Assembly: GCA_001647635.1 (NCBI GenBank)
Contig: CP014761.1
Coordinates: 2,356,001 to 2,420,000 of the forward strand
Direction of reading: 5' to 3'
Source: Leifsonia xyli
Lineage (GTDB): Bacteria > Actinomycetota > Actinomycetes > Actinomycetales > Microbacteriaceae
Length of the DNA stretch: 64,000 nucleotides
Shown here: piece after piece, positions 8,314-16,211 of the stretch
How the letters are laid out: every line of letters starts with the position of its first letter
How positions within the stretch are numbered: the stretch's first letter is position 1
Program-made: the position numbers and the translations under genes
The notes under the pieces: generated by a model
What the model saw: the letters and a program-made list of their open reading frames with translations, nothing else
The model's database searches: none
What the model was told of the DNA's origin: nothing

Positions 8314-8766
8314 TCAGGCGGGCTGGGCGCTGAGTTGCGGGAGGGCATCCACCAGCGGGGAGAGTTCCGGGATGTCGCGGGCCCCCTCGAGCGCACGGGC
8401 CAGCGCCGCGTCGTGTACGGGCCGGGCCTCGTCGAGCAGGCGGTGCCCGTCTCCGGTCAGCTCGGTGTAGATGCCGCGGCGGTCGTCGGCGCACAGGATG
8501 CGCGTGAGCAGCCCGCGCTCCTCGAGCCTGTTCACCAGGCGCGTGGTGGCGCTGGGGCTGAGCGCGCTCGCGCGGGCCAGCTGCTGCATCCGCATGTGCC
8601 AGCCGTCCTGACGGGCGAGCGCGTCGAGGACCGTGTACTCGACAACGGAGAGCCGGACGCTGCGGCTGAGCTCGCGCTCCAGCTCGGCCTCGATGTAGCC
8701 GTGCAGGGCCGCGAGTGTGCGCCAGCCGTGGGCGCGGACCTCCACGGCGTCGTCGGCGATGCCCAT
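8314..8766 (-). CDS. MarR family transcriptional regulator
   Basis: The protein has 150 residues from the ATG at 8766. It has the MarR winged-helix layout: a dimerisation helix (LSVVEYTVLDALARQDGWHM), a recognition region (LARASALSPSATTRLVNRLE) and the wing (RGLLTRILCADDRRGIYTEL) with the conserved D-x-R. It is divergent from an MFS exporter gene. The 18-bp palindrome between them is the likely operator, so it probably represses the exporter and itself until a ligand binds. Confidence 0.88.
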   Translation of the reverse strand: MGIADDAVEVRAHGWRTLAALHGYIEAELERELSRSVRLSVVEYTVLDALARQDGWHMRMQQLARASALSPSATTRLVNRLEERGLLTRILCADDRRGIYTELTGDGHRLLDEARPVHDAALARALEGARDIPELSPLVDALPQLSAQPA

Positions 8767-8793
8767 GTCGTCTCCCTCCGCACTTGCGCTTGT

Positions 8794-8811
8794 TAGTTGC
8801 ACGTGCAACTA
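8794..8811. promoter_or_regulatory. Palindromic MarR operator
   Basis: TAGTTGCAC followed immediately by its reverse complement GTGCAACTA forms a perfect 18-bp palindrome in the space between the divergent marR and MFS genes. A further half-site, TGCAACTAA, lies at about 8825-8833. The position and symmetry fit a dimeric MarR regulator acting on both genes. Confidence 0.7.
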
Positions 8812-8871
8812 TTTATGACGCGTCTGCAACTAACAGACTAGCGCACCCCACCTCATCCTGAAGGAGTCACC

Positions 8872-10074
8872 ATGCCCGCCGGCCTGATCGCCCTCGCCCT
8901 CGGAGGGTTCGGCATCGGTCTCACCGAGTTCGTCATCGCGGGCCTCCTGCCCGAGGTCGCGGCCGACTTCCACGTCGACGAGGCCGCCGCCGGCTGGCTG
9001 ATCTCGGGTTACGCGCTGGCGGTCGTCGTCGGCGCGCTCGGCCTGACCGCCGCCGCGACGCGCATTCCGCGCAAGGCGGCGCTCCTCGGGCTCATGGTCC
9101 TGTTCATCGCGGGAAACCTGTTGTCGGCGCTCGCCCCCTCCTACGGTGTGATGCTCGGTGGCCGCGTGCTCGCCGCGCTCTGCCACGGCGCCTTCTTCGG
9201 CATCGGCTCCGTCGTCGCGGCGGGACTCGTCGCACCGGAGAAGCAGGCCCGCGCGATCGCGGTCATGTTCACCGGCCTCACCGCCGCCAACGTGCTCGGG
9301 GTGCCCTTCGGGACGCTGCTCGGACAGGCACTCGGCTGGCGCTCCACCTTCTGGGCGATCACCGCGATCGGCGTCGTCGCGCTGATCGGGATCGCGGTGC
9401 TGGTGCCGCGACGTGCCGCCGACAAGCCGACGGCCGGGCTCCGGGGCGAGCTCTCCGCATTCCGCTCCGGCCAGGTGTGGCTGTCGCTGGCGGCCACCGT
9501 GCTCGGCTTCGGCGGGATGTTCGGCGCGTTCACCTACATCGCCTACACGCTGACCGGGGTGTCGGGCTTCCCGTCCTCCGCCGTGCCGTGGCTCCTCATC
9601 CTGTTCGGGCTCGGTCTGTTCGCGGGCAACTGGGTGGGCGGACGGCTCGCCGACCGCTCGATCGACCGGACGCTGCTGTGGCTCCTCGCCGCCCTCGCCG
9701 TCGTGCTCGTCGCGTTCGCCCTGGTCGCGGGGCTGCCGGTGGGAGCCGTGATCGCGCTCGTCCTGATGGGCGCGTTCGGGTTCGCCACCGTGCCCGCGTT
9801 GCAGCTCCGGGTGCTCTCGTACGCCTCCCACGCGCCCACTCTCGCGAGCGGGGCGAACATCGCGGCGTTCAACCTCGGCAACGCGCTGGGCGCCTGGCTC
9901 GGCGGCCTCACGATCGCGGCCGGGCTGGGCTACACCTCGCCGCTCTGGGTGGGTGCCGCGATGACCGTCGGCGCACTGACCGTGGTGGTCTTCGCCGCCG
10001 CTGCGGCCCGGCGCGGGCGTTCGGGAACCGAACAGGGCGCCGAAGCGACGTCGGAATCGACTCTTCCGGTCTAG
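8872..10074 (+). CDS. MFS drug efflux transporter (DHA1 family)
   Basis: This 400-residue protein has twelve predicted helices and starts eight bases after GAAGGAG. The opening GLTEFVIAGLLPEVAADFHV and the following GWLISGYALAVVVGALGL are characteristic of the AraJ/chloramphenicol-efflux branch of DHA1 antiporters. The motif C-like region GLTAANVLGVPFGTLLGQAL in helix 5 supports drug-proton antiport. It is divergent from a MarR gene with a palindromic operator between, so export is probably induced by the substrate. The substrate itself is unknown. Confidence 0.88.
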   Translation: MPAGLIALALGGFGIGLTEFVIAGLLPEVAADFHVDEAAAGWLISGYALAVVVGALGLTAAATRIPRKAALLGLMVLFIAGNLLSALAPSYGVMLGGRVLAALCHGAFFGIGSVVAAGLVAPEKQARAIAVMFTGLTAANVLGVPFGTLLGQALGWRSTFWAITAIGVVALIGIAVLVPRRAADKPTAGLRGELSAFRSGQVWLSLAATVLGFGGMFGAFTYIAYTLTGVSGFPSSAVPWLLILFGLGLFAGNWVGGRLADRSIDRTLLWLLAALAVVLVAFALVAGLPVGAVIALVLMGAFGFATVPALQLRVLSYASHAPTLASGANIAAFNLGNALGAWLGGLTIAAGLGYTSPLWVGAAMTVGALTVVVFAAAAARRGRSGTEQGAEATSESTLPV

Positions 10075-10125
10075 TAGACAGCGGCGTACACTCGCCCTCG
10101 TCTCGAACGGTCAGGGGGTGATCGT

Positions 10126-11064
10126 ATGCCGGAGGTGGCCGAGGAGCCGCACCGTCGCTTCATCACCCCTGCGCGCGCGCTGATCGGTTCCCTGATCGCC
10201 GGCGCAGGACTGACCGTTCTGGGCTTCCTGGCCGGAGGCACATCCGCCTCGGCGGCCGAGCCCGCACCGCCTCCCGGAGCCGTCGGATCCCTGGTCTCGA
10301 GTGTCACCGGCGGCGTCGGCGACACGGTGGGCGCGGTGACGCAGGCGGTGGCTCCGGCTGTTCCGGCGCCCGTTCAGGATGTGGTCTCGGCGGTCGTCAC
10401 GCCCGTCGCGGACGTCGTCGACCAGGTGGCCGACCAGGCGCCGGTCGCGAGCGTCGTGGAGCCGGTGGCGTCGACCGTGGATGAGGTCGTGGCGGCGGTA
10501 CCGGTGGTCCGGGATGTGCTCCCGCCGGCTCCGGTGGCCTCTGTGACGCAACCCGTCGCGGGTACGGTCGACCAGGCTGTCTCGGATGTGGCGGACGCGG
10601 TCGACACGGCCGTGGCGCCGCTCGCTCCGAGCACCACAGACATCTCGACTCCCGCTCCCGAGCTGGGGTCGGTGGCAGCGGATGTGCTCGCCGCCCTCGG
10701 CGCGCCTCAGGCGCTCTCGACACCGCTCGCCGCAACGCTCGGTGCTGCCGGCCTCGGCGTCACCGTCTTCGCCGGCGCGCTGCCGCTGCCGCTTTCGGCG
10801 GGCGCGAGCTCTGTCGGCACTGGACCGCTCGGCGGCGCCCCCTCGGCGCCCGGCGGCGACCCCGGCAGGGGTCTGCCCGCCGGCGGTTCCGTCGGCTCCT
10901 CGGGAGCTGCGGGCGGCGGCCCCGGCGGAGCTGCGCCGTCGGCCGCGGCGACCGCCGATCGATTCTTCCTGCCCGGCTCCGTCCGGAGCGGGCTCAGCGG
11001 CGCGGCCTCGGACGATCACGTCCCCGGCGGCCCCGTCGCCGACCACGACATCAGCCCCGACTGA
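10126..11064 (+). CDS. Secreted Val/Pro/Ala-repeat protein, unknown function
   Basis: A 312-residue protein with a basic N-terminus (EEPHRRFITPARALIG) and a signal segment ending TSASAAEPA. The mature part is low-complexity. Heptad-like repeats of the form VxxVVxPVAxxVDxV run from about residue 65 to 170, followed by a hydrophobic patch (LGAAGLGVTVFAGALPLPL) and a Gly/Ser/Pro-rich tail. No sortase motif is visible. A chaplin-like anchored protein lies 92 bases downstream on the same strand, so both may act at the cell surface. Homologues, if any, would be confined to related actinobacteria. Confidence 0.6.
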   Translation: MPEVAEEPHRRFITPARALIGSLIAGAGLTVLGFLAGGTSASAAEPAPPPGAVGSLVSSVTGGVGDTVGAVTQAVAPAVPAPVQDVVSAVVTPVADVVDQVADQAPVASVVEPVASTVDEVVAAVPVVRDVLPPAPVASVTQPVAGTVDQAVSDVADAVDTAVAPLAPSTTDISTPAPELGSVAADVLAALGAPQALSTPLAATLGAAGLGVTVFAGALPLPLSAGASSVGTGPLGGAPSAPGGDPGRGLPAGGSVGSSGAAGGGPGGAAPSAAATADRFFLPGSVRSGLSGAASDDHVPGGPVADHDISPD

Positions 11065-11156
11065 GTGGGTCCCGGCTGCCTTCTCGGCAGCACGCGACCG
11101 TGCCCGGCGCCTCTGTGCGCGCCCGGGCCCTCCCACTCATTTCGAAAGGCTGACTC

Positions 11157-12809
11157 ATGAACAAGTACGTCTCCAGGGGGATGTGGTTCACCCTCTGCGT
11201 CGGCGGCCTCTGGCTCGCCGGAACGGCCGCCGCCAACGCGGCCGAGAATCCAGGCGGCGACGGCGTCGCCACCGGCGACCATGCGGTCGTCGGCGTCTCG
11301 ATCCCCGTCTCGCTCGCCGGCAACGGCGCCTCCGTCGTCGGCGATTCGTCCAGCTCCGGCTCGACCGCATCCGCGCCGGCGGCTCCCGCGCCCTCCGCGA
11401 CCATCTCGCCGGATGCGGTGAGCGGTGTGCTGAGCGGCGACCAGGCCGTGGCCTCCGTCAGCGTCCCGGTGAACGTCTCGGGCAACGCGATCAGCGTTCT
11501 CGGCGACGCAGCCAGCTCCGACTCGGCGGCCGCCGGGTCCGGCAGCTCGGGGGCGGGCAGCACGGCCACCTCGTCCGGTTCGGACGGCGTCGCCTCCGGC
11601 ATCCAGGCGCCGGTCGCGGTGGATGTCCCGGTGACGGCGGGCGGCAACGCGATCTCCGTCGTCGGCGACTCGACCTCGACGGGCTCGAGCGCGACGTCCG
11701 GCTCGACCGGTTCCGGCGCGACGGGTTCCGGTGCCACCGCGACGGGCTCGGGGACGGATGGCGGCCTGCTGTCGGACATCCAGGCCGTCGTCTCGGCCAG
11801 CGCACCGGTGACCGCCGGCGGCAACGCCGTGTCGGTGGTGGGCGACTCGTCCAGCACCGGCTCGACCGCCCCGGCTCCGGGCGCGGGTGGCGGCGCGACC
11901 GCGACCTCCGGTGGCTCGGACGGCGGGGCGCTGTCGGGTATCCAGGCTCCGATCGGTGCGGCGGTGCCGGTGACCGCGGGTGGCAACGCGGTGTCGGTGC
12001 TCGGTGACTCCACCACGTCGGGTGCGTCCACCACGGGCCCGGCCGCGGGCAGTGGTTCGACAGCCACCTCGGGTGGTTCGGATGGTGGTCTGCTGACCGG
12101 CGTCCAAGCTCCGATCGGTGCGGCGGTTCCGGTGACTGCAGGCGGTAACGCGGTCTCGGTGATCGGCGATTCGACCACGTCGGGCTCGACGGCCTCGGCC
12201 CCGGCCCCGGCCGCGGGTAGCGGCTCGACGGCCACCTCGGGTGGTTCGGACGGCGGTGTGCTGACCGGGGTCCAGGCTCCGATCGGCGCGGCCGTCCCGG
12301 TCACCGTCGGCGGTAACGGCATCTCGGTCGTGGGCGACTCCACGTCGACCGGTTCCACCACGGCGCCGGCCGCCGGTGGGGCGACGGGCGGGACCACGGG
12401 CGGGACGGACGGTGGCGGCCTCCTCGGCGGGGTCGACCTGCCGATCGGCGTCGACGTCCCGGTGACGGTCGGCGGTAACGCGATCAGCGTGATCGGCGAC
12501 AGCGCGACGGCCGGATCCACCACCCCGGGCGCTCCGACCGACCCGACCACGCCCACCACCCCGACGACCCCGTCCACGCCGATCACCGCCGGTTCGGACA
12601 TCGCGACGGTGACCGCCTCGGCGGCCGGCGTGACGACGCTCGCTGCGGACGGTGCCACTGGTTGGAGCGCTACGGGCAGCAGCTCGTCCCTCGCGTCCAC
12701 CGGCTCGAACGAGCTCGGTCTGGGTGCGCTGGGTGCGCTTCTCGCTCTGCTCGGTGTGATGCTGGCGTTCACGGCGGCCAACCGCCCGCGCCGCCACCAC
12801 ACCCGCTGA
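11157..12809 (+). CDS. Chaplin-like repetitive surface protein with LAxTG anchor
   Basis: A 550-residue protein preceded by GAAAGG. It has a signal peptide ending in AAANAAENP and eight repeats of about 38 residues with the core VPVTAGGNAVSVVGDSSSTG, joined by Gly/Ser/Thr linkers. A Pro-Thr spacer (PTDPTTPTTPTTPSTP) and a sorting signal follow: SLASTGSNE, a hydrophobic helix (GALGALLALLGVMLAF) and RPRRHH. The repeat resembles the chaplin domain of Streptomyces hydrophobic surface proteins but lacks the cysteines. LAxTG is the motif recognised by class E sortases, which anchor long chaplins. It likely forms a surface layer or adhesin. No sortase gene is in the window. Confidence 0.75.
   Translation: MNKYVSRGMWFTLCVGGLWLAGTAAANAAENPGGDGVATGDHAVVGVSIPVSLAGNGASVVGDSSSSGSTASAPAAPAPSATISPDAVSGVLSGDQAVASVSVPVNVSGNAISVLGDAASSDSAAAGSGSSGAGSTATSSGSDGVASGIQAPVAVDVPVTAGGNAISVVGDSTSTGSSATSGSTGSGATGSGATATGSGTDGGLLSDIQAVVSASAPVTAGGNAVSVVGDSSSTGSTAPAPGAGGGATATSGGSDGGALSGIQAPIGAAVPVTAGGNAVSVLGDSTTSGASTTGPAAGSGSTATSGGSDGGLLTGVQAPIGAAVPVTAGGNAVSVIGDSTTSGSTASAPAPAAGSGSTATSGGSDGGVLTGVQAPIGAAVPVTVGGNGISVVGDSTSTGSTTAPAAGGATGGTTGGTDGGGLLGGVDLPIGVDVPVTVGGNAISVIGDSATAGSTTPGAPTDPTTPTTPTTPSTPITAGSDIATVTASAAGVTTLAADGATGWSATGSSSSLASTGSNELGLGALGALLALLGVMLAFTAANRPRRHHTR
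11256..12524 (+). repeat. Eight in-frame coding repeats (chaplin-like units)
   Basis: Eight degenerate in-frame units lie within the surface-protein gene. Each contains an acidic lead-in (DGG or DGV), a Q/V-rich strand, VPVT, a GGNA or GGNG turn, SVxGDS, and a Ser/Thr linker. Units 5 to 7 (about 11930-12360) are the most alike at DNA level, which points to recent internal duplication and possible length variation between strains. Confidence 0.75.
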
Positions 12810-12822
12810 GTCGGGCGACAGC

Positions 12823-12863
12823 TTCCCGGCACGTCGGCACCCCAGCCGCCGGCGTGCCGGGAA
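12823..12863 (+). terminator. Hairpin terminator after the chaplin-like gene
   Basis: TTCCCGGCACG (12823-12833) pairs perfectly with CGTGCCGGGAA (12853-12863) around a 19-base loop, starting 14 bases after the stop codon. It has no long T-run, as is common for hairpin terminators in GC-rich actinobacteria. Confidence 0.6.
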
Positions 12864-12937
12864 CTCGTCATGCCCGGGGGCGGCACGGCTCACGGCCGGC
12901 GACGCCTCCAAGAAGTGCAGGTCAAGGCCCAGAGGGC

Positions 12938-13219
12938 TCAGAACCCGATCGGCCGTCCCGGGGTCAGCGGCTCGTCGTTGCCGACGAAGGCCTGGCCGCC
13001 GTTGTAGGCGCGCTCGCGACGCTGCACCTCGGCCAGGAGCGCCTTGTTGATCATCTCCGACCAGCTGGTATCACGCTCGTCGTACGAGGTCTGGCGGTAG
13101 GCGGCGCGCGCACGATTGCGCATGGCGTCGGTCAGGTAGAACGTCACCGTCGTCCTCTTCTTGGGGACTTTCGGCGTCGGCGGTGCGTCCTCCGATGGAG
13201 TCGATGCTGAATGGCCCAT
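12938..13219 (-). CDS. Small DNA-binding protein, RHH/ParB-C-like
   Basis: A 93-residue protein with a flexible Pro/Ser N-terminus and a predicted strand, KKRTTVTFYL, before two helices (TDAMRNRARAAYRQTSY and SWSEMINKALLAEVQRRE). This strand-helix-helix order is that of ribbon-helix-helix proteins, including small centromere-binding (ParB-like) proteins of actinobacterial plasmids. No parA partner is nearby. The 5' region carries a 15-bp inverted repeat that could be its own operator. The DNA upstream is less GC-rich than its surroundings. The role is unproven; a generic repressor is equally possible. Confidence 0.6.
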   Translation of the reverse strand: MGHSASTPSEDAPPTPKVPKKRTTVTFYLTDAMRNRARAAYRQTSYDERDTSWSEMINKALLAEVQRRERAYNGGQAFVGNDEPLTPGRPIGF

Positions 13220-13252
13220 GTCTCACCTTCCGGCATATCGGATGTCGATGTC

Positions 13253-13267
13253 TATCTGAGACAGATA
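13253..13267. promoter_or_regulatory. Inverted repeat upstream of the RHH-like gene
   Basis: TATCTG, AGA, CAGATA form a 6-3-6 inverted repeat 33 bases before the ATG of the small DNA-binding protein. On the minus strand it overlaps a TAGTAT sequence that could act as a -10 box. This fits negative autoregulation. The remaining 13268-13378 stretch is AT-richer than its neighbours and contains no gene I can support. Confidence 0.45.
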
Positions 13268-13378
13268 CTAATCGTTCCACCCTCGTCGAGGCCACAATCC
13301 ACAGATGCTACACATGCTTTAAAAGCCCGGAAATGCATGCAAAAAGGACGCACAACGCCGACGCGCCGATGCCGCTCC

Positions 13379-14419
13379 TCAGCGCGAGAGACGCTCGACG
13401 ATCGACCCGAACAGCTCGGGGCGCCGCGCGGCGGTCGACACGATCCGCGGCCGATAACGCGACCGCGCCGCCACCACGAGCGCGGAGGTCAGCATCCGGA
13501 AATCCCGCGTCGTCGCCCGCCACGCCCGCTCGTACCGCTCCATGTCGCCGGAGCGGACGGCGGCGATGGCGGCGCGTGCCTGCGCGAAGCCGACCCGCAT
13601 CCCTTCGCCGGTGAGCGCGTCGACGTACCCGGACGCGTCGCCCGCGAGCAGCACGCGGCCCGTCGACCGCGATCGGGCCCGCTGCAGAAGCGGACCGGCG
13701 CCGCGGGGCTCCGAGACGGCGGCGACGCCGTCCAATCGCCCGGCGAGCTCGGGGATGCCGGCGATGACGGCGTCCACATCCAAAGGCCGCGCGCCCAATA
13801 CGGCGACGCCGACGGTCCGCTCGTCGACGGGGGTGACGTAGGCCTCCGCGCCTGACGACCAGTGCACCTCCACGAGCGAGGTCCACGGCTCGACGGCGAA
13901 ATGCTTCCGCAGCCCGAACCGGCGGCGCGAGCCCGGCTGCGACCGTCCCTCGAGGCCGACCATCCGCCGCACGGGGGAGTGGAGCCCGTCCGCGGCGACG
14001 ACCCACGGGGCGTCGACGGTGTCCCCGTCGTTCAGGGTGAGCGTCACGCCGTCGCGCCGCTGGGTCACGCCGGTGACCTTCGCGTGGATGCGGTGGGCGC
14101 CGAGTTCGGCGGCGCGCTCGGCCAGCGCCTGGTGCAGCACGGTCCGCCGCACGCCTCGGCCCGGACGCTCGGCGAACCGGTGCTCGACGCGCGAGGCCGC
14201 ATCCACGTAGGCGATGCCGTCGAGGCGGCGGCCGGCCGGGTCGACGCCGATCCGGTGCAGCGCGGCCAGTGCGCCGGGCATCAGACCCTCTCCGCAGGCC
14301 TTGTCGATCGGGCCGACGCGCGGCTCGACGAGGACGACGTCCATGCCGTCGATCCGGGCCTCGATCGCGCACGCCAGCCCGATCGGCCCCCCGCCGACGA
14401 CGACGACATCCGGTCTCAT
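13379..14419 (-). CDS. FAD-dependent monooxygenase/reductase of the phenolic-lipid cluster
   Basis: A 346-residue flavoprotein. The N-terminal Rossmann motif VVVVGGGPIGLACAIEARID binds FAD. The middle DG motif (VVAADGLHSPVRRM) and the later VLLAGDASGYVDALTGEGM are typical of aromatic hydroxylases and geranylgeranyl-reductase-like enzymes. Its start overlaps the stop of the methyltransferase gene (ATGA), in an operon with a type III polyketide synthase. In srs-type clusters the equivalent flavoprotein hydroxylates an alkylresorcinol methyl ether toward a quinone, so that is the best inference. The substrate is not shown by sequence. Confidence 0.82.
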   Translation of the reverse strand: MRPDVVVVGGGPIGLACAIEARIDGMDVVLVEPRVGPIDKACGEGLMPGALAALHRIGVDPAGRRLDGIAYVDAASRVEHRFAERPGRGVRRTVLHQALAERAAELGAHRIHAKVTGVTQRRDGVTLTLNDGDTVDAPWVVAADGLHSPVRRMVGLEGRSQPGSRRRFGLRKHFAVEPWTSLVEVHWSSGAEAYVTPVDERTVGVAVLGARPLDVDAVIAGIPELAGRLDGVAAVSEPRGAGPLLQRARSRSTGRVLLAGDASGYVDALTGEGMRVGFAQARAAIAAVRSGDMERYERAWRATTRDFRMLTSALVVAARSRYRPRIVSTAARRPELFGSIVERLSR

Positions 14420-14943
14420 GCGCGGGCGGGCTCCCCGAGCACCGTTACCAGGGCGCGGTTCTCGCAGCGGATGCGCACCACGAGCAGCCAGGCGTTCAGC
14501 ACGGTGAACGTGAGGGCCGTGATCCACGCGGTGTGCACGAGCGGGAGCGCGAAGCCCTCCACCACCACGGCGACGTAGTTGGGATGGGTGAACCAGCGGT
14601 AGGGGCCGCGGTGGACGAGCGGGAGGTCGCGCACGACGATAACACGGGTGTTCCAACGCGGTCCGAGCGTGCCGATGCACCACCAGCGCAACGCCTGGCT
14701 GGCGAGCACCAGAACCAGCATCGGCCAGCCCAGCCATGGGATGAACGGGCGGTCGAGGAACCACACCTCCGCCAGACAGGCGAGCAGGAGCCCGGTGTGC
14801 AGAGCGACCATGGGCGGAAAGTGACCGCGGCCGAACTCGACACCGCCGCGCGCGAACGACCACTTGGCGTTCCGGGTCGAGACGATGAGCTCGGCGATCC
14901 GCTCCGCGCCGGTGGCGAGAATGAGGAGCGTGTACCAGATCAC
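14416..14943 (-). CDS. Isoprenylcysteine carboxyl methyltransferase-family membrane methyltransferase
   Basis: A 175-residue protein with about five membrane helices. It ends with the ICMT-family motif: the R-G-P-Y-R-W-x-x-H-P-N-Y element (VHRGPYRWFTHPNYVAVVVE), then a helix and the conserved E-N-R-A-L. This region binds S-adenosylmethionine. It lies between a type III PKS and a flavoprotein. In that position the family O-methylates a phenolic polyketide rather than a protein C-terminus. It begins 13 bases after the PKS stop, so translation is probably coupled. Confidence 0.85.
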   Translation of the reverse strand: MIWYTLLILATGAERIAELIVSTRNAKWSFARGGVEFGRGHFPPMVALHTGLLLACLAEVWFLDRPFIPWLGWPMLVLVLASQALRWWCIGTLGPRWNTRVIVVRDLPLVHRGPYRWFTHPNYVAVVVEGFALPLVHTAWITALTFTVLNAWLLVVRIRCENRALVTVLGEPARA

Positions 14944-14956
14944 GACGCGGCCCGGA

Positions 14957-16078
14957 TCATGAGGCGATCGCCTGCGCCGGGGCGCTTACGGACGTCGGCG
15001 CGGCCCGGCGCTCGCCGTCGGCCCAGCGCAGCAGCACCAGTTCGCTCGTCACTCCGGGACCCAGCGCGAACAGCAGTCCGATCGTCCCGGTGGCGTGCGC
15101 ATCCAGCTGCTCCGCGAGCACGTGGAGCACCGCGGCCGAGGACAGGTTGCCGACGTTCGCGAGCGACCGCCAGCTGGCGTCCAGCGCGCCCTCCGGCAGG
15201 TCGAGCGCCTGCGAGAACGCCTCGAGCACCTTCGGTCCGCCGGGATGGGCGGCCCACGCCCCGACATCGGACACCTCGAGCCCGTGCGCGGCGAGGATGC
15301 CCCGGGCGTCGCCGGCGAAGTTCCGCTCGATGACCTCCGGGACGCCCGCGCTCAGCACGATGCGGAACCCGGTGCCGCCGATGTCCCAGCCGATCACATC
15401 CGCGGTGTCGGGATAGATGTGGCTGCGCGAGTCCACGACCTCCGGACCGGGGAGGCCCAGCTGCTCCGCGCGGCGGTCGCCGACCATCACGACGGCGGCG
15501 GCGCCGTCGCCGAACAGGCCGCTGGCGACGATGTTGGCCATCGAGTCGTCGCTCGCCTGCACGGTCAAGGAGCACAGCTCCACCGACAGGAGGATGGCGA
15601 CCTCATCCGGGTGGCCGGCCAGGTAGTCGTTCACCCGGGCGATCCCGGCTGCGCCGGCGACGCATCCCAGCCCGAAGCTCGGCAGTCGCTTGACGTCAGG
15701 ACGCAGCCCCAGGCGCGAGACGAGCTGGGCGTCGATCGACGGCGCCGCGATGCCGGTCACCGAGGTGAAGAGGAGGAAGTCGACATCGGCCGGCGCGAGT
15801 CCTGCGGACGACAGCGCCGCGGTGAGGGCGCGCTCGGCGAGCGAGGTGCCCTCGGCGATGAAGTAGTCGTTCGACTCCTGGAAGGACGCGAGCGAGCTGT
15901 ACCGCTCCAGCGGCATCACCAGGCTGCGGGTCTGCACCCCGGAGGATGCGTGGATGCGCCGCATCACCTGCTGCCGCGCGGGGTCGGACGTGATCATCGC
16001 GAGCAGCGCAGCGGTGATCTCCCCCTGGCTGTAGCTGCGCGCGGGGAGGACCGGCGCGACCGACACGATTCGACTCAC
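14957..16078 (-). CDS. Type III polyketide synthase (alkylresorcinol/alkylpyrone synthase-like)
   Basis: A 373-residue chalcone-synthase-fold enzyme that condenses an acyl-CoA starter with malonyl-CoA extenders. The catalytic triad is visible: Cys139 in FGLGCVAGA, His278 in WAAHPGGPK and Asn311 in VGNLSSA. The family motif GPGVTSELVLL closes the active site near the C-terminus. It is the first gene of a three-gene operon with a membrane methyltransferase and a flavoprotein. This order matches alkylresorcinol-forming clusters, so a long-chain fatty acyl starter and a phenolic lipid product are likely. The upstream hairpin separates it from the mannitol operon. Confidence 0.92.
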   Translation of the reverse strand: MSRIVSVAPVLPARSYSQGEITAALLAMITSDPARQQVMRRIHASSGVQTRSLVMPLERYSSLASFQESNDYFIAEGTSLAERALTAALSSAGLAPADVDFLLFTSVTGIAAPSIDAQLVSRLGLRPDVKRLPSFGLGCVAGAAGIARVNDYLAGHPDEVAILLSVELCSLTVQASDDSMANIVASGLFGDGAAAVVMVGDRRAEQLGLPGPEVVDSRSHIYPDTADVIGWDIGGTGFRIVLSAGVPEVIERNFAGDARGILAAHGLEVSDVGAWAAHPGGPKVLEAFSQALDLPEGALDASWRSLANVGNLSSAAVLHVLAEQLDAHATGTIGLLFALGPGVTSELVLLRWADGERRAAPTSVSAPAQAIAS

Positions 16079-16147
16079 AAGCGAAACGTACCACCGGCCT
16101 CAGCGCCCGACACCGGTCGTCGGCGAACACCCAGCCCCGGCCCCCGA

Positions 16148-16198
16148 GCACAGGAAAAACGCTCCGGATCGGGGGAATCCGGAGCGTTTTTCCCGTGC
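16148..16198 (-). terminator. Strong intrinsic terminator of the mannitol PTS operon
   Basis: A 17-bp perfect stem, GGAAAAACGCTCCGGAT (16153-16169) with its complement at 16177-16193, surrounds a 7-base loop. It extends by a further GCAC/GTGC pairing past one mismatch. The A5/T5 tracts at the base make it look bidirectional. It follows mtlD by 14 bases and precedes the PKS gene, insulating the two minus-strand operons. Confidence 0.88.
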
Positions 16199-16211
16199 TG
16201 GGGGGCACGGC

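Noticed and set aside
11256..12524. CRISPR-like array because of regular repeats
   Set aside because: The repeats are in-frame, degenerate, of protein-coding type and lie within a signal-peptide-to-anchor protein.
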